Shown here piece after piece: positions 17,020 through 25,444 of a DNA stretch of 37,056 bases (position 1 is its first letter; each line of letters begins with the position of its first letter). Origin of the DNA: Scopulibacillus darangshiensis (GTDB lineage: Bacteria; Bacillota; Bacilli; Bacillales; Sporolactobacillaceae); the NCBI RefSeq assembly GCF_004341035.1, contig NZ_SLXK01000039.1:1-37056 (forward strand). The letters run 5' to 3'. Under the pieces are notes generated by a model, which saw only the letters and a list, made by a program, of their open reading frames with translations, did no database searches and was not told the origin of the DNA. The position numbers and the translations under genes were made by a program.

Positions 17020-17435
17020 ACGGGAACGATTCGTCCCTTTACGTGCCCATTGAGGTCATTTTTCTCCGTTTACGGGCACGATTAGCCCTTATTCGTTACC
17101 GCCGAAACCATTTTTTCTCGCTCACGGGCACGATTAGCCCTTATTCGTTACCGCCGAAACCATTTTTTCTCGCTCACGGGCACGATTAGCCTTTATTCGT
17201 TACCGCCGAAGCCATTTTTTCCCGCTCACGGGCACGATTAGCCCTTATTCGTTACCGCCGAAGCCATTTTTTCCCGCTCACGGGCACGATTAGCCCTTAT
17301 TCGTTACCGCCGAAGCCATTTTTTCTCGCTCACGGGCACGATTAGCCCTTATTCGTTACCGCCGAGGCGATTTTTCCCCGTTCACGGGAACGATCCACCC
17401 GTTTACGGCCCGCAAGGTTATTTTTGGGTACACCC
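17020..17435. repeat. Array of 52-bp tandem repeats
   Basis: Units begin with ACGGG at 17020, 17072, 17124, 17176, 17228, 17280, 17332 and 17384, an exact 52-bp period. The five from 17072 to 17331 are nearly identical, starting ACGGGCACGATTAGCCC and containing TTCGTTACCGCCGAA and a T run. The unit at 17332 diverges in its second half. The two outermost units (17020 and 17384) are a divergent subtype starting ACGGGAACGAT. Each inner unit can form a GGGC/GCCC hairpin. Since 52 is not a multiple of three, the array is not protein-coding. It lies directly at the 3' end of the glycerophosphodiesterase gene. Confidence 0.9.
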
Positions 17436-17437
17436 TT

Positions 17438-18172
17438 TTAAGTGCAACATTCTAACCCGAAGATTTCCGGATTATTGGAAAATACCCCGTCCACGCCATA
17501 TGCCATGAATTGCTCTACCATATCAATATCATCGACTGTAAAAGGATAAACTTTGAATCCCGCTTCGTGGCACTTTTTCACATAATTTTCATCTATAAAA
17601 ACATATCTCGGATGAAGGCTATAGACGTCGATGCCACAGTTTTTTGCATAATGCCAAGGTTCAATCAGTTGATCAAGAAAGAGCAGGCCAACTCTGGTGT
17701 CTGGAGCTAAAGCCTTTATTCTCTTTAATGAATGGTGATCAAATGAAGAGATGATCACGTTCTCTGTATGATTGTAAGCGGCCAGGCGATCCAGCACTTT
17801 CTCTTCGATGCCTTCATAAAAGAAGGGTATATTTTTTATCTCGATATTTAACAACACATCGGGAGGACAGATGCCGAGCACCGCATCAAGCGTTGTTAAT
17901 GTGACGCCTTTATATTCTTCGGAAAAAGTTGAGCCGACATCAATTTGTTCGATTTCTTCAAGTGTAAAATCCTTAATAAAGCCGGCAGCACCAGCCGCGG
18001 CAGCAACCCGATTGATTTTTTGATCGTGACAGATCACCAAATGGCCGTCTTTTGTCAGCTGGACGTCAAGTTCCATCGCTTTTGCGCCATGCTCCAAAGC
18101 ACGCTGAAATGATGGCAGTGTGTTCTCTGGCCTTTCTTTTGAAGAACCCATATGGGCGAAATGGATTGTCAT
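17438..18172 (-). CDS. Glycerophosphodiester phosphodiesterase (GDPD family)
   Basis: This 244-residue TIM-barrel enzyme without signal peptide would act in the cytoplasm, splitting glycerophosphodiesters to glycerol-3-phosphate and an alcohol. Family residues seen: H7, E16 in RPENT, E34 and D36 in MELDVQLTKDG, H49 in ICHD, and E in LLNIEIKN near 112. The usual HRG triad reads H7-M8-G9 here, so the phosphate-contacting Arg is replaced by Met. It starts at ATG 18172 with GAGGAGG 7 nt upstream, only 63 bp after the large phosphoesterase stop, with a hairpin between. It is therefore probably made by read-through from that operon. UgpQ, a GDPD tied to a Ugp importer, is the closest functional parallel. 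Confidence 0.85.
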   Translation of the reverse strand: MTIHFAHMGSSKERPENTLPSFQRALEHGAKAMELDVQLTKDGHLVICHDQKINRVAAAAGAAGFIKDFTLEEIEQIDVGSTFSEEYKGVTLTTLDAVLGICPPDVLLNIEIKNIPFFYEGIEEKVLDRLAAYNHTENVIISSFDHHSLKRIKALAPDTRVGLLFLDQLIEPWHYAKNCGIDVYSLHPRYVFIDENYVKKCHEAGFKVYPFTVDDIDMVEQFMAYGVDGVFSNNPEIFGLECCT

Positions 18173-18202
18173 TTAAAGTCCTCCTCTTATGTAAGTTAAA
18201 TC

Positions 18203-18231
18203 CGGCCTCCTCCATTCCTAGAGGAGGCCGC
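18203..18231 (-). terminator. Hairpin between the large phosphoesterase and GDPD genes
   Basis: GGCCTCCTC pairs perfectly with GAGGAGGCC around CATTCCTA. The minus-strand flank GGATTT has a poor T tract, so it may be a partial terminator that lowers GDPD expression, or an mRNA-stabilising end. Confidence 0.65.
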
Positions 18232-18235
18232 AAAA

Positions 18236-21200
18236 TTATTCTTTATTTTTAATCTCGTTTCGCCAAACCGTAAGGAGCTCGCGAGCTTTTTCATTAAGCC
18301 GCTCTTTCGCTTCAGGCGAAACATACTCCCCTGATTGCTGTTTATTTAAAAGTTTTAAGAAATCATCAAGGTGTTTAATAGCCTTTTCAATTGAACCATC
18401 ATTATAAAAATGTTCAGCTTGTGTTAACTTTTGGGATAACTGCTTCAAAAGCGGCGGCCTTAGGTCACCGGAATCTCCGTATTTTTTAATCAATTGATGA
18501 ATAACGGAAGCGTTGATCAAAGTCTTGACCGTTAGTTTGTCAGACGGCTCCGATTGTTCACCTTTTTCATTTTTTGCAATAACAGTGAAATGATATGCCG
18601 TATCAGGGTCAAGCCCTTTTACCATATAAGCTGTATCTGTTGTCTCAGCGATTTTTTTATCATCCTCATAAAGCTCATATGTGATCCGTTCCGAACCTTC
18701 ATCTTTAACCGGCTCCCAAGCCAATTTGACCGTCGTATCCGATTTGCCGTCAACCCTCAGTTTGCTTGGCGCAGGAACAATATTCTTTGTTGTAAAACGC
18801 CAAATATCTGAAACCGCTTTACCGCCATAACGGTCTTCTGCCCTTGCATACCAATAATAGGTTTGATTTTCATTTAAATCATGCCATGTTGCCTTTGCCG
18901 CTTTCCCGCTGGCAATGTTTTTGGCTGTCCCAATCTTTTCATCACTATAGACACTAACGTCAAAGTAATCGGTCGCTACCCTTTTGACTTCAGGTTTTAA
19001 GTCCATAGAGATCGTAAACTCATCTTTTCCGGGGAATTCTGCCGGATCATAATAGTTGTAATCATCAAGATATGGTGAATACGTGTTGATATAAATTTTA
19101 TTAGTTTCAGAATCAAAATGCAAAAGCCGCATATAGCCGCTGCCATTTCCCGCAAGGCCATTGTAGTCAGCAAGCATTTGGTAGACATTGCGATCCGGCT
19201 TCCCGTCCCCGTTGTCGTCAATTTCACTCGTTAAAGAAGCGACATTATGATAGTGACCGCCAAGAACTACATGAACATTTTTATTTGGCACAACGACTTT
19301 TTGATAGATTTCCTCGCCTAATGTCGAGCGCTCGCCGGACGGCAGCAAATAGCTGTGAAAGCTTAAAATCGCCTTCCGGTCAGGGTGGTCCGCAAGCACT
19401 TTATTGACCCAGTCAAGCCCTTCATCACCGACGCCCCATCCCAGGTATACCATGATGTAATCATTGCCGTTTGCGGAAATTAAGTCATAATGGCCACGGT
19501 TATTTTTGAATGACTCCCCGTAATATGGCTTGTCCCGAAAACGATCGGCGCTAAAATACTTGTAAAATATGGAGTAGTCTACATCCACGCCGCTGTCGGC
19601 AGATGCGCCGACATCATGGTTGCCTGCAAGCACCCCGTACGGAATATTGGCATCACCCAGAACTTTCATAAAGCGGTCAGCTCTATCCCATTGATTTTCC
19701 TGATAGGTCTGATTGACAATGTCGCCTGTATGGAAAACATACTTAATGTTCATGGCATCCTTATTGTTCTTAATCCAATTGACTTCTGATTCATAGATAT
19801 CCGGATAGAGTTCAGAATAAATTTGTGTATCTGACATCCAAACAAACGTATAATCATAATCTTGCGGCGGCGGGATTTGGTCTTGAATTAAGACATTCAC
19901 GACATTGTCACGGACAAAATCCTGCACGCCGACCTCCCCGTCAAGGTTAAAGTTCTCCTCCGAATCGGTCACAAAAGAGTCAATCGCCATCCACTTACCC
20001 TCGCTATGGTTCCATGCATACATCGTCACCTTACGATTTTTCAGAGACTTGCCTTCCCAATGTATGCGTACAGTATCGTTTTCATCAAGCTGACCGTCAA
20101 CTTTTACATTAAAACGTAAATACGGAAATTGTGTCGTGGAATCCGTTGTCATATACTGGCCGTCAGGAGACTGAAGCTTTTTAACTTCATCTTCTGTCAA
20201 TTTCTTTTCCCCATCAGGCTTAAGCACATGCGGCGGTTCAAGGCCGGTGGCATTCCTGTAAATGGCCATGTTCTGACTTGCAGCATTGTATTTATATGCT
20301 TTATAAAATGAAACATCAAGATTATCATTCGTTGGGTCTGCGACCTTCACACTTAAATTGGGATTAGTACTGACACCTGCTGCTCCATTCTTTGGAGAGA
20401 TGACACTTGGTTTATCTGGTGTTTCATCGACAACGGAAAATTCAACTGTCTTGTTACTTTGATTCCCTGCCTTGTCAACAGACTTGACGTGCAAAGTATG
20501 TTCTCCTGGCGCCAATTCAGCTGATGATGTGTTGTATGGTACGTCAATCGGTTCATCATCTAATTTAGCATTCGTGCTCTGAACACCCGCAACGTTATCA
20601 GTAGCCGTTACATCAATGACAAATTTACCTTTATATTCGTTGCGATTTATGAGCGTTGTCTTAATAAGCGGGCCGTTGTTATCAACAAAAACGTCCGCTG
20701 AAATGTCACCTTGATGCGGCGCCTCAACTGTGACACGATGTTTGCCGTCGGATGTAGATGCTGTCTCCCATTTATAAGCTTTCGATGTTAAACTTTCTGA
20801 CGGAATGTTGAAATGGAAGTTGACAACCGGCAAGAACCTCCCGTTATCCCCCATGTCCAGACGTTCAGTGGGATCGCTATGCTCCGGGTCCCTTAACACT
20901 GTTCCATCAGCTAAAATTAGCCGTGCGTTCCTGATCAAAAAGTCATCTAGGCCGCTTTCAGGATCGTCTTCATAATACGGCCTTGCTATAGATCCAGCCC
21001 TCAAGTTAATCGTATTTTCTCCCCGTGTTAACTTTTCCGGATCGACAGGCACTGCGACAGTATCATAATCCGCAACACCGCCGTCCACAAGCTGAAGGAC
21101 GTCCTTGCCCATAGTTACGGCATCTTGTGCAGCGGTATTCATGCCATCCGCCTCAAAAGCGAAGTATGCCGGTTGTTCCAAGGCCCTGTAAGACTCTTTA

Positions 21201-22294
21201 ACCTCAGAACCATCGATCAAGAGTTTTAGGTTGCCCGGATCTACCCCATTTGCTGATCCTTTAATGACAGCTTTGCCGGTAAGAATATCACCGGTTCTAA
21301 CATTCAGTCTAGGACTTGTCCTATCGCGGTCAATATTGATTTTATAAGTGCTGCTTGTTGTCCGGTTTGTGCCGTCTGATGCCACAAAATAATAGTCAAG
21401 GGTATCAGCCGATATAAATTCCAGGAAACCAATTTTGTAATGGTAAAGTGAGTCATCACGATTTATTCTTAAATTGACCTCCTTATAATCGGTTTGTTTA
21501 TTCGTTTTATAATATAATGTGAAAGTCCTGACCAACACATCATCCTTAGGTTCAGCCACGATGTCAACATCTTTGGTTGGCGGGGTATTTTCGGCTTTCG
21601 TTAAATTCGAAATCGTTGGCGGAATGGTGTCATTTTCGACATGGACCGGTTGATCAGGGACTTGTCCGTCCTCAATAGTGCCAGGGGTTCCCTTCTTGGT
21701 TCTATTGCTGATCATAACCATATTATTTGAACCGTCTTCTGGATATTTGAACATGATGCCTTTGTCAGGCTCTGTGTTGTCCACTGATTCATTATAGGTT
21801 GCCGCCACAATTTCGTGGCCGGTATTGGTTGCTAAAATCATCGTTCGCTTGCGGTCGTTATGCATGCCGCCGTCCATTCTCACAATGTCTTGATTTTCCA
21901 CAAGGTCCGTGCCATAGTTGGCATTAAAATCGGCAACGGTTTTATCTTCGTTTGACCCGGTCATGATCCAAAACACCATTGTTTGCCCCGGCTGTATAAC
22001 AACATTGTCAGGTACGGGAGCCCAAATCAGATCATCATCAGGCCCCGTCGGATAACGATATAAAATTTTATAATCTTTAAGGTTTATCCCTTTATCAGTA
22101 TTGTTGTAGACTTCAATGAACTCGTAACCGTCGACGCCGTTAATATCCGTTGCATCTGGCACTAATTCTGTAATTAACAGAGGCGGCATGTTGTCACTAT
22201 TTGCTAAGGCAACGGCACCTTGTGGAACAATATAGCCAATAGCAATGCAGGCAAGTAACAATAAGGATCTTATAACCTTAAGTATTCTTTTCAC
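18236..22294 (-). CDS. Large surface metallophosphoesterase (LTD, Ig-like, phosphoesterase, FN3, FIMAH)
   Basis: This 1352-residue secreted protein has a signal peptide (MKRILKVIRS then LLLLACIAIG, cleavage near ALA about 33), a lamin-tail domain (about 38-170, LLITELVPDATD...GYEFIEVYN), a long Ig/beta-sandwich region (about 190-690), and a calcineurin-type phosphoesterase core (about 810-1100). The metal motifs are complete: WMSDTQ near 816, HTGDIVN, AGNHDVG, FHSY and GGHYHN near 1016. A fibronectin type III domain (about 1175-1257) and a C-terminal helical FIMAH domain (about 1262-1350) follow. It likely acts at the cell surface on a phosphoester-rich polymer or phospholipid. The GTG start at 22294 has AGGAGG 5 nt upstream; ATG 22297 is too close to it. 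It follows the SGNH gene by 106 bp and is followed by a hairpin and GDPD. Confidence 0.9.
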   Translation of the reverse strand: MKRILKVIRSLLLLACIAIGYIVPQGAVALANSDNMPPLLITELVPDATDINGVDGYEFIEVYNNTDKGINLKDYKILYRYPTGPDDDLIWAPVPDNVVIQPGQTMVFWIMTGSNEDKTVADFNANYGTDLVENQDIVRMDGGMHNDRKRTMILATNTGHEIVAATYNESVDNTEPDKGIMFKYPEDGSNNMVMISNRTKKGTPGTIEDGQVPDQPVHVENDTIPPTISNLTKAENTPPTKDVDIVAEPKDDVLVRTFTLYYKTNKQTDYKEVNLRINRDDSLYHYKIGFLEFISADTLDYYFVASDGTNRTTSSTYKINIDRDRTSPRLNVRTGDILTGKAVIKGSANGVDPGNLKLLIDGSEVKESYRALEQPAYFAFEADGMNTAAQDAVTMGKDVLQLVDGGVADYDTVAVPVDPEKLTRGENTINLRAGSIARPYYEDDPESGLDDFLIRNARLILADGTVLRDPEHSDPTERLDMGDNGRFLPVVNFHFNIPSESLTSKAYKWETASTSDGKHRVTVEAPHQGDISADVFVDNNGPLIKTTLINRNEYKGKFVIDVTATDNVAGVQSTNAKLDDEPIDVPYNTSSAELAPGEHTLHVKSVDKAGNQSNKTVEFSVVDETPDKPSVISPKNGAAGVSTNPNLSVKVADPTNDNLDVSFYKAYKYNAASQNMAIYRNATGLEPPHVLKPDGEKKLTEDEVKKLQSPDGQYMTTDSTTQFPYLRFNVKVDGQLDENDTVRIHWEGKSLKNRKVTMYAWNHSEGKWMAIDSFVTDSEENFNLDGEVGVQDFVRDNVVNVLIQDQIPPPQDYDYTFVWMSDTQIYSELYPDIYESEVNWIKNNKDAMNIKYVFHTGDIVNQTYQENQWDRADRFMKVLGDANIPYGVLAGNHDVGASADSGVDVDYSIFYKYFSADRFRDKPYYGESFKNNRGHYDLISANGNDYIMVYLGWGVGDEGLDWVNKVLADHPDRKAILSFHSYLLPSGERSTLGEEIYQKVVVPNKNVHVVLGGHYHNVASLTSEIDDNGDGKPDRNVYQMLADYNGLAGNGSGYMRLLHFDSETNKIYINTYSPYLDDYNYYDPAEFPGKDEFTISMDLKPEVKRVATDYFDVSVYSDEKIGTAKNIASGKAAKATWHDLNENQTYYWYARAEDRYGGKAVSDIWRFTTKNIVPAPSKLRVDGKSDTTVKLAWEPVKDEGSERITYELYEDDKKIAETTDTAYMVKGLDPDTAYHFTVIAKNEKGEQSEPSDKLTVKTLINASVIHQLIKKYGDSGDLRPPLLKQLSQKLTQAEHFYNDGSIEKAIKHLDDFLKLLNKQQSGEYVSPEAKERLNEKARELLTVWRNEIKNKE

Positions 22295-22400
22295 CATAAC
22301 CTCCTGAATGATTCGCACCACATCACAATCATCCGTCATCCTCCCATGCAGCATGTGATTGGATAGTGGCCGGAAATTTTCTAAAACACCTCTATATACA

Positions 22401-23552
22401 TCAAAGTACCCCATTCTTTTGCAAAACTTTGCGCAAAATCGGTTCGAGCTTATCAGCCATATTCATAAAACCAAGATCATTGGGATGTGTGCCATCAACT
22501 GTACAGTCTTGCCAATACGGCCCTAACAACCGTGAACCATCCACAAAATCTATCATCCGATCTCCCAAACTGATGAGACGAGCGACGCATGCTTCGGCTA
22601 TTTTTTTTCGGTTAAGCCACTCGGCTCGTCTAGCGGGCTGGAATAATTCCCCTGGGTAAGGTATTCGCGATATGACGATGATTGGAATATCCGGATGATA
22701 CTCCCGATATAACCGAATGAACGGCTCCAGAGTTTCTTGGTAGAGCTCTGTTGTACAATTAGCCTCGTAATCTAAGATCAGACAAGCTGGTCTTTCAATG
22801 TCCCTTATGGCAAGAGCAACTTCAGCTTCACCCTTGCCGCTTCCGGAAAATCCGAGATTGATAAATTCTAACGGGATCCTTCGGCTGAGAATATTAGAAT
22901 ACATAAGCCCAGGGCGGCTTGCACACGCCCCCTGAGTGATGGAGGTCCCATATAATAAAATCCGGCGATCAGTTGCATAGGCTGTCGGCGCCTTAACAAC
23001 AGCCTCTTTCTTCACACCAATCAAAACTTGGTGAACACCCTGATAAAGCGGCAGGTTAAGCGTCACGTCAACCATTTCACCTGACAAAAATGGGTTGCCT
23101 TCTGCTGTCTGTCCTTTCGCATCTTCCGTGACATCCCATAATATATGCTCATATTCTCTTCCATCTATCCCTGGGCGAGCTGTAGCCGCATAACGTTGTT
23201 GCCCAGGCTTTCCAATATAGGCATCCAAGCCGCATTGTCCTGTCACTGGCATATGGTCCATGGTTGCAGCACCAGCCATTTGGACACGAATAGCCAGGCG
23301 AGTTGCATTCGTCCGGAATCTGATCTGTCCACCCGCTGGACAATTGGCAAGCAGGTCAACAGCCTCCGGAAGAGATGCCCGTGTCCCAGACGGCAAGCGG
23401 CGATATAATTTTTCGGGACCAAATGCCAAAAGACCATTAATTGAAAAAGGACCATCTTCCGGCCTGCGAAAGTCCCATATCCCGTCCGATATTGCCCGCT
23501 GCATATTAACATCATATTTTGCCGCGTTCACGCCGCCTTGGTTTTCATTCAC
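22401..23552 (-). CDS. SGNH/GDSL-family hydrolase
   Basis: This 383-residue cytoplasmic esterase has an N-terminal beta-rich domain (about 1-190) and a C-terminal SGNH fold. Block I is LYGTSITQG near 200 (Ser nucleophile), block II NLGFSGSGKGE (Gly), block III DYEAN (Asn), and block V DGTHPND near 354 (Asp and His). All four catalytic positions are therefore intact. This two-domain form occurs among carbohydrate esterases and deacetylases linked to sugar uptake loci. The start is GTG 23552, with GGGAG 9 nt upstream. It is the fourth gene of the importer operon, 19 bp after the second permease, which argues that the transported compound carries an acyl or acetyl group. Confidence 0.85.
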   Translation of the reverse strand: MNENQGGVNAAKYDVNMQRAISDGIWDFRRPEDGPFSINGLLAFGPEKLYRRLPSGTRASLPEAVDLLANCPAGGQIRFRTNATRLAIRVQMAGAATMDHMPVTGQCGLDAYIGKPGQQRYAATARPGIDGREYEHILWDVTEDAKGQTAEGNPFLSGEMVDVTLNLPLYQGVHQVLIGVKKEAVVKAPTAYATDRRILLYGTSITQGACASRPGLMYSNILSRRIPLEFINLGFSGSGKGEAEVALAIRDIERPACLILDYEANCTTELYQETLEPFIRLYREYHPDIPIIVISRIPYPGELFQPARRAEWLNRKKIAEACVARLISLGDRMIDFVDGSRLLGPYWQDCTVDGTHPNDLGFMNMADKLEPILRKVLQKNGVL

Positions 23553-23571
23553 TCTTCATCGCTCCCTGAAG

Positions 23572-24408
23572 CTAGTTTTTGATCCCCCCGAGGGTTGCTC
23601 CTTCTATAATCGAACGTTGGAAAAGGATAAAGATGATCACTGATGGCACCATTGCAATCATCACACCGGCAAAAAGCGTGACCCAATCCGCGCTGTACTG
23701 CATTAATTTGTTAGCCTCATACATTTGCACCGCAATGGTGTATTTAGATGGATCACTGAGATAAATGAATGGGCCTAGAAAGTTGTTATAGAATCCGATA
23801 AATTTGAAAATCGCCACGGTTACAATCCCCGGAGTTGCAAGCGGAACAATGATTTTAAAGAAGATCTTGAACAATGAAGCACCGTCAATCATCGCGCTTT
23901 CTTCAAGCTCTTTCGGAATCGACTTCATAAATCCACTGAGCAAAAGTAAATAAAAGACACTCTCTCCCAAGCTGGATAATAAAATCAGACCCGTCAGGCT
24001 ATTTGTCAAATGCAGATCCCTCATCAAGACATACTGGGGAACCAAAGCATTAATTCCTGGCAGAAACAAGGACATCATAATTAATCCCCATATTAGCTTT
24101 CTACCGCGGAATTGCAGTCTCGTGAGCGCATAAGCATTAATTGTAGTAAAAAACAAACCTATAACCATGCTGCCGCCAACGTAGTAAAGGGTATTTAACA
24201 ACGAACCGCCAAAGTTATACTCCGTCCAGGCATTCTTAAAGTTTACCCATTGAAGAGTTTCTGGAAGCTTCCATATGTCTTTAAAAAATTCCTGATTTGT
24301 TTTCAGGGCCTCATACAAAACCCAAACTAAAGGGAACAGGATCGTGATGCCCCACAGGTATAGAATAATGCGCCAAATAATATCTATAAAGGTATGTTTT
24401 TCTTTCAA
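23572..24408 (-). CDS. Sugar-type ABC transporter permease (MalG/UgpE-like)
   Basis: This 278-residue membrane protein has six predicted helices and the coupling-loop EAA motif ELEESAMIDGASLFKIFFKIIVPLATPG, which docks the ATPase. It is the second permease of a CUT1-type importer. The TTG start is set by GGGAGG 6 nt upstream. It begins 29 bp after the first permease stop. No ATPase gene is in this locus; a shared MsmX-type ATPase elsewhere would be needed. Confidence 0.9.
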   Translation of the reverse strand: MKEKHTFIDIIWRIILYLWGITILFPLVWVLYEALKTNQEFFKDIWKLPETLQWVNFKNAWTEYNFGGSLLNTLYYVGGSMVIGLFFTTINAYALTRLQFRGRKLIWGLIMMSLFLPGINALVPQYVLMRDLHLTNSLTGLILLSSLGESVFYLLLLSGFMKSIPKELEESAMIDGASLFKIFFKIIVPLATPGIVTVAIFKFIGFYNNFLGPFIYLSDPSKYTIAVQMYEANKLMQYSADWVTLFAGVMIAMVPSVIIFILFQRSIIEGATLGGIKN

Positions 24409-24437
24409 TTGCTTCCTCCCCCCACAAATGTAAGACG

Positions 24438-25385
24438 TTAATATTCCACACCGCTGTTCGGAAAGAATTTATCCATGATTAACTTTGTCCCGGTTAAAAT
24501 GATAAACAACAGCATCCCCACCGCAGATGCATAACCATAATTATGAACCGTCTCGCCAAAAGCCAGGTTGAACATATACAAACCGAGGACATCCGTTGAT
24601 CCTGCAGGTCCGCCGTTCGTTAAAATAAGGACGGTCTCAAATCCTTTGATCGTCCCCAAGCTGACAAATAAGACACCGACATAAATGATCGGACGGAGCA
24701 GTGGTATTGTAATCTTGAAAAGGAGGGTCATATGGCCGGCACCATCTAATATTGCCGATTCATACAGGGATTTTGGGATCGACAACATGGCATTGGAAAA
24801 AATGATAACGTAAAGCCCAACCCCGCCCCAAACAAATGGCAGGACAAGCGCCCATAAAGCTGTTGATTCTTGGCCAAGCCAAAATGTATCCAAATTGATG
24901 CCAAACATTCGCAGCAGGGAATTGAGCAGGCCATAGTTCCCGTCGTAAATAAAGGCCCACAGCAGGGCAATCACTACAGTCGAAAGCACATTTGGAAAAA
25001 AGAAAAGCACCTTTAGAAAAGCATTTTCGCGAAACGGCATATATGTGATCAGATAAGCAAGAAACAAAGAAATGATGATCGTCAATGGCACGACCGCCAC
25101 GAGTAACAGAAAATTGTGATACAGTGCCCTCCACACAAATTGATCGTGAAGCATTTTTACAAAATTATCAAAACCGACAAAGACGGGTTCAGAGATGCCG
25201 TTCCAATTTAGTAGAGCATAGTATACTGATAAGATGTTAGGGTATAAAGAGAATAACAAGTAACCTAAAAACGGAGGCGTTACAGCTAAAAGCAAGAAGA
25301 TTCTTTTTTGGGTGCTTGCTTTTTGAGTCCATGTCTTTTGAAACGGAAGCCGTGTGTTTTTTGCCACTTTAGGAACCGCCATCAT
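24438..25385 (-). CDS. Sugar-type ABC transporter permease (MalF/UgpA-like)
   Basis: This 315-residue membrane protein has six predicted helices after a basic, cytoplasmic N-terminus (about 1-30) and the EAA motif SLYESAILDGAGHMTLLFKITIPLLRP. It forms the translocation pore with the next permease. The ATG at 25385 follows AAAGGAG. It sits 59 bp after the binding-protein gene, and the interval is compact, as in an operon. Confidence 0.9.
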   Translation of the reverse strand: MMAVPKVAKNTRLPFQKTWTQKASTQKRIFLLLAVTPPFLGYLLFSLYPNILSVYYALLNWNGISEPVFVGFDNFVKMLHDQFVWRALYHNFLLLVAVVPLTIIISLFLAYLITYMPFRENAFLKVLFFFPNVLSTVVIALLWAFIYDGNYGLLNSLLRMFGINLDTFWLGQESTALWALVLPFVWGGVGLYVIIFSNAMLSIPKSLYESAILDGAGHMTLLFKITIPLLRPIIYVGVLFVSLGTIKGFETVLILTNGGPAGSTDVLGLYMFNLAFGETVHNYGYASAVGMLLFIILTGTKLIMDKFFPNSGVEY

Positions 25386-25444
25386 AACCGCTCCTTTCTA
25401 TAGAATTACAGCAGGGAAAAGGGGAGGCCTCTCCCCCTAGAATC

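Noticed and set aside
17020-17435. CRISPR array, because of regular repeats.
   Set aside because: The units are contiguous 52-bp tandem copies with no unique spacers, and no cas genes are present.
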